Of a DNA stretch of 64,000 nt, positions 24,834 to 37,744 are shown piece by piece (position 1 is the stretch's first letter; each line of letters starts with the position of its first letter). A program made the position numbers and the translations under genes. Location: assembly GCA_964017195.1 (NCBI GenBank), contig OZ024892.1, forward strand, positions 18,512,704 through 18,576,703. The letters are read 5' to 3'. The stretch is from Siderastrea radians. Its lineage: Eukaryota > Cnidaria > Anthozoa > Scleractinia > Rhizangiidae. The notes under the pieces are model-generated. The model was given only the letters and a program-made list of their open reading frames with translations, was not told the origin of the DNA and ran no database searches.

Positions 24834-27675
24834 ATCAAATGACGCAACAGGTTCAAATGACCCAGCCAGTTTAAAGGGTTCAACCATATCAAATAACCAA
24901 AGCGGTTCAAATGACCCAACCAGTTCAAACGGCCCAACCATATCAAATGACCCAACAGGTTCAAATGACCCAACCATATCACATCACCCAACAGGTTTAA
25001 ATGACCCAATCAGTTTAAAGAGCCCAGCCATATCAAATGACTCAACCATATCAAATAATCCAATTGGTTTAAATGGCAAACCTATATCAAATCAAATGAC
25101 CCAACATGTTTAAATGACCCAATCAGTTTAAAGGGCCCAACCATATCAAATAACTCAACCGTTTCAAATTCCCCAACCATATCGAATGAGCCAACCAGCT
25201 CAAATAAGCCAACCATATCAAATGAGCCCACCAGATCAAATGACCCAACCATATCAAATAATCCAATTGGTTTAAATGGCAAACTCATATCAAATCAAAT
25301 GAGCCAACCGGTTCAAATGACCCAACAATTTCAAATGACCCAGCTGGTGAAAATGGCCCAACCATGTCAAATGACCCAACCGGTCCAAATTGCCCAGGCA
25401 TATTAAATGAGCCAACCGAATCAAATGACGCGGCGATATCAAATGAGCCACCCAATTGAAATGACCCAACCATATCAAATGAGCAAACCAAATCAAATGA
25501 ATCATGTCATCTGGTTCAAATGGCTAAAAAGGATGCATTGACCCCACTGGTTCATGATCATGGTCCATGGGTTGACTCATGCAACCGGCTAAATTGACTT
25601 AATCACATCAAATACCCAACCGGATCAAATGGCCTAACCATATCAAATGACCCAACCATATCAAATGACCCAACTGGTTCAAATGGCCAAACCATATCAA
25701 ATGACCCAACCAGATCAAATGACCCAACTGGTTCAAATGGCCCAGCTATATCAAATGAGCAAACCGGCTTAAATGGCCCAACCATATCAAATGACCCAAC
25801 CGGTTCAAATTTCCTAACCAGTTCAAATAGCCCAGCCGGTTCAAATGGTCCAATCATATCAAGTGACCCCACTGGCTCAAATGGCCCACACCATATCAAA
25901 TGACCCAACTGGATCAAATATATCCAACCAGATCAAATGGGGCAACCGGTTCAAATGGCCCAACCATATCAAATGACCCAACTGGTTCAAATGGCCCAAC
26001 CATATCAAATGACCCAACTGGTTCAAATGCCCCAACCATGTCATATGAGCAAACCGGTTTAAATGACAAAACCGGTTTAAATAACCCCACCAGTTCAGAT
26101 TTCTCAACCTGTTTAAATGGCCGTACCATATCAAATGACCAAACCATTTCAAATGGCCCAACCATATCAAATTACCCAACAGGTTGAAATAACCCAACCA
26201 GTTCAAATGGCCCAACCATACCAAATAAGGCAACCGGCTCAAATAAGCTGACCAGATCAAATGAACCAATCATGTCAAATGACCCAACCATATCAAATGA
26301 GCCAATCGGTTCAAATGGCCCAACCATATAAAATGACCCAACAAGTTCAAATGAGCCAAGAGGTTAAAATGACCCAACCATTTCAAATGACTCAACCAGT
26401 TCAAATAACCCAACCATATCAAATGAGCCAAGCGGCTCAAATAAGCCAATTCAGATCAAATAAACCAACCAGATAAAATGACCCATCCCTATCAAATAAT
26501 CCAACAGGTTCAATAACCCAACCATATCAAATGAGCCAACCGGCGCAAATTAGCCAGTCATATCAAATAAGCCAACCAGATCAAATGATCCAACCAGATC
26601 AAGTGGGCCAACCGGTTAAAATGACCCAACCAGATCAAATGACTCAACCAGTTCAAATAACCCAACGATATCAAATGACCCAACAGGTTCAAATGTCCTA
26701 ACCAGTTCAAATTGCCCAACCATATCAAATGAGCCAACCGCCTCAAATAAGCCAATCATATCAAATAATCCAACGAGAACAAATGACCCAACCATATCAA
26801 ATCACACAACCATATGAAATGACGCAACAGGTTCAAATGACCCAACCAGTTAAAATGGCTCAACCATATCAAATAACCCAAGCGGTTCAAATGACCCAAC
26901 AGGTTCAAATGACGCAACCATATCACATGACCCAACACGTTTAAATGACCCAATCAGTTCAAGGGGCCCAACCATATCAAATGACTCAACTGGTTCAAAA
27001 GGCCCAGCCATATCGAATGAGCCAACCAGCTCAAATAAGCCAACCATATCAAATGAGCCAACCAGATCAAATGACCCAACCATATCAAATAATCCAATTG
27101 GTTTAAATGGCAAAACCATATCAAATCAAATGAGCCAGCTGGTTCAAATGGCCCAATCATACCAAATGAGCCGAGCGGCTCAAATGGCCCAACAATATCA
27201 AATGACTCAGCTGGTTAAAATGGCCCAACCCTATCAAATGACCCAACCGGTTCAAAATGCCCCAGGGATATTAAATAAGCCAACCGAATAAAATGACGCA
27301 GCCATATCAAATGAGCCACCCAATGGAAATGACCCAACCATATCAAATGAGCCAACCAAATCAAATGAATCATCTTGGTCATCTGGTTCAAATGGCTCAG
27401 AAGGATGCATTGACCCAACTGGGTCATAATCATGGTCCATGGGCTTACCTATGCAACCGGCTCAATTGACTTAATCACATCAAATACCCAACGGCATCAA
27501 ATGGCCCAACCGGATGAAATGAGCCAACCATGTTAAATGAGCCAACCGGCTCAAATGACCTAACTGGCCCAAGTGGCCCAACTATATCAAATGAGCCAAG
27601 CGGATCACATTAGCCAACTGGATCAAATGAGCCAACTGGCTCAAATGGGGTAACCATATCAAATGACCCAACCAC
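24834..27675 (+). repeat. Higher-order unit 4 (2842 bp)
   Basis: Full-length unit with no private difference noticed against unit 5. Punctuation blocks lie near 25531 and 27403. Confidence 0.93.
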
Positions 27676-30517
27676 ATCAAATGACGCAACAGGTTCAAAT
27701 GACCCAGCCAGTTTAAAGGGTTCAACCATATCAAATAACCAAAGCGGTTCAAATGACCCAACCAGTTCAAACGGCCCAACCATATCAAATGACCCAACAG
27801 GTTCAAATGACCCAACCATATCACATCACCCAACAGGTTTAAATGACCCAATCAGTTTAAAGAGCCCAGCCATATCAAATGACTCAACCATATCAAATAA
27901 TCCAATTGGTTTAAATGGCAAACCTATATCAAATCAAATGACCCAACATGTTTAAATGACCCAATCAGTTTAAAGGGCCCAACCATATCAAATAACTCAA
28001 CCGTTTCAAATTCCCCAACCATATCGAATGAGCCAACCAGCTCAAATAAGCCAACCATATCAAATGAGCCCACCAGATCAAATGACCCAACCATATCAAA
28101 TAATCCAATTGGTTTAAATGGCAAACTCATATCAAATCAAATGAGCCAACCGGTTCAAATGACCCAACAATTTCAAATGACCCAGCTGGTGAAAATGGCC
28201 CAACCATGTCAAATGACCCAACCGGTCCAAATTGCCCAGGCATATTAAATGAGCCAACCGAATCAAATGACGCGGCGATATCAAATGAGCCACCCAATTG
28301 AAATGACCCAACCATATCAAATGAGCAAACCAAATCAAATGAATCATGTCATCTGGTTCAAATGGCTAAAAAGGATGCATTGACCCCACTGGTTCATGAT
28401 CATGGTCCATGGGTTGACTCATGCAACCGGCTAAATTGACTTAATCACATCAAATACCCAACCGGATCAAATGGCCTAACCATATCAAATGACCCAACCA
28501 TATCAAATGACCCAACTGGTTCAAATGGCCAAACCATATCAAATGACCCAACCAGATCAAATGACCCAACTGGTTCAAATGGCCCAGCTATATCAAATGA
28601 GCAAACCGGCTTAAATGGCCCAACCATATCAAATGACCCAACCGGTTCAAATTTCCTAACCAGTTCAAATAGCCCAGCCGGTTCAAATGGTCCAATCATA
28701 TCAAGTGACCCCACTGGCTCAAATGGCCCACACCATATCAAATGACCCAACTGGATCAAATATATCCAACCAGATCAAATGGGGCAACCGGTTCAAATGG
28801 CCCAACCATATCAAATGACCCAACTGGTTCAAATGGCCCAACCATATCAAATGACCCAACTGGTTCAAATGCCCCAACCATGTCATATGAGCAAACCGGT
28901 TTAAATGACAAAACCGGTTTAAATAACCCCACCAGTTCAGATTTCTCAACCTGTTTAAATGGCCGTACCATATCAAATGACCAAACCATTTCAAATGGCC
29001 CAACCATATCAAATTACCCAACAGGTTGAAATAACCCAACCAGTTCAAATGGCCCAACCATACCAAATAAGGCAACCGGCTCAAATAAGCTGACCAGATC
29101 AAATGAACCAATCATGTCAAATGACCCAACCATATCAAATGAGCCAATCGGTTCAAATGGCCCAACCATATAAAATGACCCAACAAGTTCAAATGAGCCA
29201 AGAGGTTAAAATGACCCAACCATTTCAAATGACTCAACCAGTTCAAATAACCCAACCATATCAAATGAGCCAAGCGGCTCAAATAAGCCAATTCAGATCA
29301 AATAAACCAACCAGATAAAATGACCCATCCCTATCAAATAATCCAACAGGTTCAATAACCCAACCATATCAAATGAGCCAACCGGCGCAAATTAGCCAGT
29401 CATATCAAATAAGCCAACCAGATCAAATGATCCAACCAGATCAAGTGGGCCAACCGGTTAAAATGACCCAACCAGATCAAATGACTCAACCAGTTCAAAT
29501 AACCCAACGATATCAAATGACCCAACAGGTTCAAATGTCCTAACCAGTTCAAATTGCCCAACCATATCAAATGAGCCAACCGCCTCAAATAAGCCAATCA
29601 TATCAAATAATCCAACGAGAACAAATGACCCAACCATATCAAATCACACAACCATATGAAATGACGCAACAGGTTCAAATGACCCAACCAGTTAAAATGG
29701 CTCAACCATATCAAATAACCCAAGCGGTTCAAATGACCCAACAGGTTCAAATGACGCAACCATATCACATGACCCAACACGTTTAAATGACCCAATCAGT
29801 TCAAGGGGCCCAACCATATCAAATGACTCAACTGGTTCAAAAGGCCCAGCCATATCGAATGAGCCAACCAGCTCAAATAAGCCAACCATATCAAATGAGC
29901 CAACCAGATCAAATGACCCAACCATATCAAATAATCCAATTGGTTTAAATGGCAAAACCATATCAAATCAAATGAGCCAGCTGGTTCAAATGGCCCAATC
30001 ATACCAAATGAGCCGAGCGGCTCAAATGGCCCAACAATATCAAATGACTCAGCTGGTTAAAATGGCCCAACCCTATCAAATGACCCAACCGGTTCAAAAT
30101 GCCCCAGGGATATTAAATAAGCCAACCGAATAAAATGACGCAGCCATATCAAATGAGCCACCCAATGGAAATGACCCAACCATATCAAATGAGCCAACCA
30201 AATCAAATGAATCATCTTGGTCATCTGGTTCAAATGGCTCAGAAGGATGCATTGACCCAACTGGGTCATAATCATGGTCCATGGGCTTACCTATGCAACC
30301 GGCTCAATTGACTTAATCACATCAAATACCCAACGGCATCAAATGGCCCAACCGGATGAAATGAGCCAACCATGTTAAATGAGCCAACCGGCTCAAATGA
30401 CCTAACTGGCCCAAGTGGCCCAACTATATCAAATGAGCCAAGCGGATCACATTAGCCAACTGGATCAAATGAGCCAACTGGCTCAAATGGGGTAACCATA
30501 TCAAATGACCCAACCAC
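27676..30517 (+). repeat. Higher-order unit 5 (2842 bp)
   Basis: Last unit of the array. At 30518 the sequence changes from the ATCAAATGACGC start of a further unit to ATCAAATGACCC and leaves the higher-order pattern, which fixes the right boundary. Punctuation blocks lie near 28373 and 30245. Confidence 0.93.
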
Positions 30518-32486
30518 ATCAAATGACCCAACTGGTTCAAATGGGCAAACCATATCAAATGACACAACCTGGTCAAATGACCCGACTTGTTCAAATGGCC
30601 CTACCAGTTCAAATGGGCCAGCCATATCAAATGGCCTAAACGGCTCAAATGGACCAATCATATCAAGTGAGCAAACCGGTTTTAATGGCCCAACCATATC
30701 AAATGACCCAACCGGTTCCAATTACCCAACCAGTTCAAATGGCCCAGCCATATCAAATGGCCTAAACGGTTCAAATGGACCAATCATATCAAGTGAGCCA
30801 ACTGGTTCAAATGGCCCAACCATATCAAATGACCCAACTGGTTCAAATGATCCAGTCAGATCAAATGGGGCAACTGGTTCAAATGTCAAAAAAATATCAA
30901 ATGACCCAACCAGTTCAAATAGCCCAACCATATCAAATGACTCAACTTGTTCAAATGGCCCAATCATATCAAATGAGCAAACCGGTTTAATTTACCCAAC
31001 CATATCAAATGAGCAAACCGGTTTAAATGACCCAACCACTTTAAATTTCTCAACCTGTTTAAATGGCCTAACCATATCAAATGACCAAGCCATTTCAAAT
31101 GACCCAACCATATCAAATTACCCAATCAGTTTAAATGGCCCAACCATAGTAAATGACGCAAAGGGTTCAAATGGCCCAACCATACCAAATAAGGCAACCG
31201 GCTCAAATAAGCCAATCATATCAAATAAGCTAACCAGATCAAATGTCCCAACCATTTCAAATGACCCAACCAGTTCAAATTAGCCAAGAGGTTAAAATGA
31301 TCTAAACATAACAAATAAGCCAACTGGTTCAAATGGCCCAACCATATCAAATAACTCAACCAGTTCAAATGGTCCAACCAGTTCAAATGGCCCAACCATA
31401 TCAAATGAGCCAAGCGGCTCAAATAAGCCAATTCAGATCAATAAACTAACCAGATCAAATGACCCATCCATATCAACTGACCCAACAGGTTCAAATGAAC
31501 CAACCAGTTCAAATGACCCAATCATATCAAATCAGCAAACCAGTTCAAATGGCCCAACCATAAAAAATGACTCAACCGTTTCAAATAACCCAACAAGTTC
31601 AAATGAGCGAAGAGGTTAAAATGACCCAAACATATCAAATGAGCCAACTGGTTCAAATGGCCCAACCATATCAAATGACCCAACAGGTTCAAATGTCCCA
31701 ACCAGTTCAAATTTCCCAACCATATCAAATGAGCCAACCAACTCAAATAAGCCAGTCATATCAAATAAATCAACCAGCTCAAATGACCCAACCAGATCAA
31801 ATCACACAACCATATCAAATGACGCAAAAGGTTCAAATGACGCAACCAGTTCAAATGGCTCAACCATATAAAATAACCAAAGCGGTTCAAATGACCCAAC
31901 CAGTTCAAATGGCAAAACCATGTCAAATGACCCGACAGGTCCAAATGACCCAACCATATCACATGAGCCAACAGGCTTAAATGACCCAATCAGTTCAAGA
32001 GGCCCAACCATATCAAATAACTCAACCGGTTCAAATGGCCCAACCATATCGCACGAGGCAACCAGCTCAAATAAGCCAACCATATTAAATGAGCCAACCA
32101 GATCAAATGACCCAACCATATCAAATGAGCCAATTGGTTCAAATGGCCCAACCATATCAAATGAACCAAACGGATCACATTGGCCAACTGGATCGAATGA
32201 GCCAACTGGCTCAAATGGCCTAACCATATCAAATGACCCAAACGGTTCAAATGGCCCAACCATATCAAATGAGCCAACCAACTCAAATAAGCCAATGATA
32301 TCAAATAAACCAACAAGATCAAATGACCAAGGCATATCAAATGAGCCAACCGGTTTTAATGGCCCAACCATATCAAATCAATTGAGCCAACCGGTTCAAA
32401 TGGCTCAACCATATCAAATGAGCCAACCGGTTCAAATGGCCCAATCATATTCACTGAGCCAACCGAATCATATGTCTCAGCCATAT
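30518..32486 (+). repeat. 18-bp minisatellite, block A4 (right end)
   Basis: The 18-bp/36-bp array continues after the higher-order units to an abrupt end near 32486, where CAGCCATAT is followed directly by the 97-bp satellite. The longest open frames here (about 190 codons, 31802-32371 minus and 31920-32513 plus) are again hexapeptide by-products. Relative to B it lacks one 36-bp dimer near 30955. Confidence 0.93.
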
Positions 32487-33793
32487 CTTGTACAAACCCG
32501 TGCACTTTGCTAAAATTCGCTAAAAAGAAGTGTGCTCTGTGCGAAAATGACAAAACCTGCTAATCTCGAGATGAAAACGCTGTTTTGTACACACTTGAGC
32601 ACTTTGCTGAAAATCACAAAGAAGTGGTGCGCCCGTGCGAAAATGACAAAACGTTCTCATCTCGGGCTGTTTTGTAAAAAGTCGTGCACTTTGCTGAAAA
32701 CCGCTTAAAGTTGATTTACCCAGTGCGAACATGACAAAACGTTCTGATCTCGGGCTGAAAACTCTTATTTCCAGAAACTAGTGCACGTAGGTGAAAACGC
32801 TAAAAGTGGTGCATTCAGTGCGAAAATGACAAAACCTGCCCTTTGCTGAAACCTGCTAAGGAGTGGTCTACCTAGTACGAAAATGACACAAAGTGGTGCG
32901 CTCAGTGCGAAAATGACAAAACGTGCTGATCTGGGGCTGAAAAGGCTGTTTTTATAAACTCGAGCACTTTGCTGATAATCGCAAAAAAGTGGTGCGCCCA
33001 GTGCGAAAATGGCAAAACGTGCTGATCTTGGGCTGAAAACTTCTATTAGCAGAAGCTAGTGCAGTTAGCTGAAAACGCTAAAAAGTGGTGCGCAAAGTGC
33101 GAAAAGGACAAAACGTGTTGATCTCGTACTGAAACCGCTGTTTTGGACAAACTCGTGAACTTTGTTGAAAATCGCTAAAAACTAGTGCGCCCAGTGCGAA
33201 AATGACAACAAGTGCGGAAGTCGGACAGAAAACGCTGTTTTGTAAAAACTTGTTTACTTTGCTGAAAAACTGTTAAAAAGTGGTGTGCCCAGTGCGAAAA
33301 TGACAAGACGTGCTGACCTCGGGCTGAGAACGCTGTTTTGGACAAACTTGTGAACTTTAATGAAAATTGCTGAAACGTGGTGCTTCTAGCATGAAATGAG
33401 AAAACGTGCTGATCGTAGTCTGAAGACGCTGTTTTGTACAAACTCGTGCACTTTGCTGAAAATCGCTAAAAAGTAATGCGTTCCGTGCGAAAAGGACAAA
33501 ACGTGCTCATCTCCGGCTGAAAACGCTCTTTCGGACAAACTCGTGCACTTTGCTGAAAATCGCTAAGAAGTGGTGCGCCCAGTGCAAAAATAACGAAACG
33601 CGCTGATCTCAGGCTGAAAATTCTGTTTTGCACAAATTCGTGCACTTTGCTGAAAATCGCCAAAAAGGTGTGCGCCCAGTGCAAAAATGACGAAACGTGC
33701 TGATCTCGGGCGAAAACTTCTGTTCTGTACAAACTCGTGCACTTTCCTGAAAACCGCTAATAAGTGGTGTGCCCCGTGCGAAAATGACAAAAG
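32487..33793 (-). repeat. 97-bp satellite, inverted part
   Basis: About 13 monomers of the 97-bp satellite in reverse orientation to the main array. Typical pieces on the plus strand are GCTGAAAACGCTGTTTTGTA and GTGCGAAAATGACAAAACG, the reverse complements of the main-array motifs. Monomers here are more diverged and some are truncated. Both monomer types (TTTGTACAAA-bearing and AGCAGAAGCTAGTGC-bearing) occur. Short minus frames (for example 33175-33441) are repeat by-products. Confidence 0.9.
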
Positions 33794-34147
33794 TTTGTAC
33801 AAAACAGCGTTTTCAGCCGGAGGTCAGCACGTTTTGACCTTTTCGCACTGGGCGCACTACTTTTGAACGTCTTCAGCTAAATGCACTAGTTTCTGCACAT
33901 AAGAGTTTTCCGCCTGAGATCAGCAGGTCTTGTGTTGGCACTGGGCGCACCACTTTTTGTCATTTTCGGACTTGGTACAACACCTTTTAGCGATTTTCAC
34001 CAAAGTCCACGAGTCTTTACAAACCAGCGGTTACATCCCGAGATCAGCTGGTTTTGTCATTTTCGCGCCGGGCGCACCACTTTCTTGCCATTTTCAGCAA
34101 AGTACTCGAGTTTGTCCAAAACAGCGTTTTCAGCCCGAGATTAGCAC

Positions 34148-34498
34148 GTTTTGTCATTTTCGCACAGGGCACACTACTCTTTAGCGATTTTAAGCAAAGT
34201 GTACGAGTTTGTACAGAATAGTGATTTCAGCGCAAGATCAGCACTTTTTGTCATTTTCGCACGAGGCACACGACTTATTAGCGGTTTTCAGCAAAGTGCT
34301 TGGGTTGGGCAAAAAAACGTTTTCAGCACGAAATCAGCACGTTTTGGCAACAAAGTGCACTATCTTCTGCAAATCAGAGTTTTCAGCCCAAGAGCAGAAC
34401 GTTTTGTCATTTTTGCACTGGGAACACCACCTTTTTAACAGTTTTCAGCTAAGGGCAAGATTTTGTACAAAACAGCGTTTTCAGCCCGAAATTAGCAC
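34148..34498 (+). repeat. 351-bp higher-order unit, single copy
   Basis: A composite of four 97-bp-family monomers of about 97, 96, 60 and 98 bp. The third is an internally deleted monomer beginning GTTTTGGCAACAAAGTGCAC. The same composite occurs three times in tandem at 36692-37744. Confidence 0.85.
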
Positions 34499-36691
34499 GT
34501 TTTGTCATTTTTGCACTAAGCGCACCACTTCTTAGAGATTTTTAGCAAAGTGCCCGAGTTTGTACAAAACAGCTTTTTCAGCCCAAGATTAGCACGTTTT
34601 CTCATTTTTGCAGGACTCTGCAAATCAGAGTTTTCAGCCCAAGAGCAGAACGTTTTGACATGTTTGCACTGGGCACACTACCTTTTTATCAGTTTTCGGC
34701 AAACTGCACGCTTTTGTAAAAAACAGTGTTTTCAGCCCGAGATTAGCACGTTTTGTCATTTTTGCACTGACCGCACCACTTTTTAGCCATTTTTAGCAAA
34801 CTGCACGATTTTGTAAAAAACAACGTTTTCAGCCCGAGATTAGCACGTTTTGTCATTTTTTGCACTGACGGCATCACTGGTTAGCAATTTCAACAAAGTT
34901 TACTAGCTTCTGCAAATCAGAGTTTTCAGCCCAAGAGCAGAACGTTTTGTCATTTTTGCACTGGGAACACCACCTTTTTAACGGTTTTCAGCTAAGGACA
35001 GGATTTTGTACAAAACAGCGTTTTCTGCCGGAGGTCAGCACGGTTTGTCATTTTCGCACTGGGTGCAACACGTTTTAGCGATTTTTAAGAAATTGCACGA
35101 GTTTGTACAGAAAAGAAGTTTTCAGCCGGATCAGCACGTTTTGTCCTTTTCGCACAGGGCACACCACTTTTTAGCGATTTTCAACAAAGTTCACGAGTTT
35201 GTCAAAAACAGCGTTTTCAGCCCGAGATCAGAACATTTTGTCATTTTCGCACTGGGCACATTACCTTTTTATCAGTTTTCGGCAAACTGCACGATTTTGT
35301 ACAAAACAGCGTTTTCAGCCCGAGATTAGCACGTTTTGTAATAGTTGCACTGACCGCACCACATGTTAGCGTTTTCAACAAAGTGCACTATCTTCTGCAA
35401 ATCAGAGTTTTCAGCCCGAGGTTAGCACATTTTGTCATTTTTGCACTGACCGCACCACTTCTTAGCCATTTTTAGCAAACTGCACAAGTTTGTACAAAAC
35501 AGCGTTTTCAGCCCGAGATTAGCAAGTTTTGTCATTTTTGCAATGACAGCATCACTTTTTAGCCATTTTTAGCAAACTGCACGAGTTTGTACAAAACAGC
35601 GTTTTCAGCCCGAGATTAGCACATTTTGTCATTTTTTGCACTGACAGCACCACTTGTTAGCAATTTCAACAAAGTTTACTAGCTCCTGCAAATCAGAGTT
35701 TTCAGCCCAAGAGCAGAACATTTTGTCATTTTTGCACTAGGTACACTACTTTTTAACAGTTGTCAGCTAAGGGCAAGATTTTGTACAAAACAGCGTTTTC
35801 AGCCTGAAATTAGCACGTTTTGTCATTTTTTGCACTGACAGCACCACTTGTTAGCAATTTCAACAAAGTTTACTAAATCCTGCAAATCAGAGTTTTCAGC
35901 CCAAGAGCAGAACGTTTTGTCATTTTTGCACTAGGTACACTACTTTTTAACAGTTGTCAGCTAAGGGCAAGATTTTGTACAAAACAGCGTTTTCAGCCCG
36001 AGATTAGCACGTTTTGTCATTTTTGCACGACCGCACCACTTGTTAGCAAGTTCAACAAAGTGCACTAGCCTCTGCAAATCAGAGTTTTCAGCCCAAGAGC
36101 AGAACGTTTTGACATGTTTGCACTGGGCACACTACCTTTTTATTAGTTTTCGGCAAACTGCACGATTTTGTCAAAAACAGCGTTTTCGGCCCGAGATTAG
36201 CACGTTTTGTCATTTTTTGCACTGACAGCATCACTTGTTAGCAATTTCAACAAAGTTTACTAGCTTGTGCAAATCAGAGTTTTCAGCCCAAGAGCAGAAC
36301 GTTTTGTCCATTTTTGCACTGGGAACACCACCTTTTTAACGGTTTTCAGCTAAGGGCAATTATTTAGTACAAAACAGCGTTTTCTGCCGGAGGTCAGCAC
36401 GGTTTGTCATTTTCGCACTGGGTGCAACACGTTTTAGCGATTTTTAAGAAATTGCACGAGTTTGTACAGAAATGAAGTTTTCGGCCGGATCAGCACGTTT
36501 GGTCCTTTTCGCACAGGGCACACCACTTTTTAGCGATTTTCAACAAAGTTCACGAGTTTGTCAAACACAGCGTTTTCAGCCCAAGAGCAGAACGTTTTGA
36601 CATGTTTGCACTGGGCACACTACCTCTTTATCAGTTTTCGGCAAACTGCACGATTTTGTCAAAAACAGCGTTTTCAGCCCGAGGTTAGCAC

Positions 36692-37744
36692 GTTTTGTCA
36701 TTTTCGCACAGGGCACACTACTCTTTAGCGATTTTAAGCAAAGTGTACGAGTTTGTACAGAATAGTGATTTCAGCGCAAGATCAGCACTTTTTGTCATTT
36801 TCGCACGGGGCACACCACTTATTAGCGGTTTTCAGCAAAGTGCTTGGGTTGGGCAAAAAAACGTTTTCAGCACGAAATCAGCACGTTTTGGCAACAAAGT
36901 GCACTATCTTCTGCAAATCAGAGTTTTCAGCCCAAGAGCAGAACGTTTTGTCATTTTTGCACTAGGTACACCACCTTTTTAACAGTTGTCAGCTAAGGGC
37001 AAGATTTTGTACAAAACAGCGTTTTCAGCCCGAAATTAGCACGTTTTGTCATTTTCGCACAGGGCACACTACTCTTTAGCGATTTTAAGCAAAGTGTACG
37101 AGTTTGTACAGAATAGTGATTTCAGCGCAAGATCAGCACTTTTTGTCATTTTCGCACGGGGCACACCACTTATTAGCGGTTTTCAGCAAAGTGCTTGGGT
37201 TGGGCAAAAAAACGTTTTCAGCACGAAATCAGCACGTTTTGGCAACAAAGTGCACTATCTTCTGCAAATCAGAATTTTCAGCCCAAGAGCAGAACGTTTT
37301 GTCATTTTTGCACTAGGTACACCACCTTTTTAACAGTTGTCAGCTAAGGGCAAGATTTTGTACAAAACAGCGTTTTCAGCCCGAAATTAGCACGTTTTGT
37401 CATTTTCGCACAGGGCACACTACTCTTTAGCGATTTTAAGCAAAGTTTACGAGTTTGTACAGAATAGTGATTTCAGCACAAGATCAGCACTTTTTGTCAT
37501 TTTCGCACGGGGCACACCACTTATTAGCGGTTTTCAGCAAAGTGCTTGGGTTGGGCAAAAAAACGTTTTCAGCACGAAATCAGCTCGTTTTGGCAACAAA
37601 GTGCACTATCTTCTGCAAATCAGAGTTTTCAGCCCAAGAGCAGAACGTTTTGTCATTTTTGCACAGGGAACACCACCTTTTTAACAGTTTTCAGCTAAGG
37701 GCAAGATTTTGTACAAAACAGCGTTTTCAGCCCGAAATTAGCAC
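36692..37744 (+). repeat. 351-bp higher-order unit, three tandem copies
   Basis: Three head-to-tail copies start at 36692, 37043 and 37394 with exact 351-bp spacing and only scattered substitutions. Each contains the same 60-bp deleted monomer as the single copy at 34148-34498, which marks them as descendants of one composite. Confidence 0.88.

Noticed and set aside
2077..32513. Long Q-rich or hydrophobic hexapeptide reading frames as genes
   Set aside because: They exist on both strands at once, begin and end at random repeat variants, have no promoter, splice or domain signal, and follow directly from an 18-bp period.
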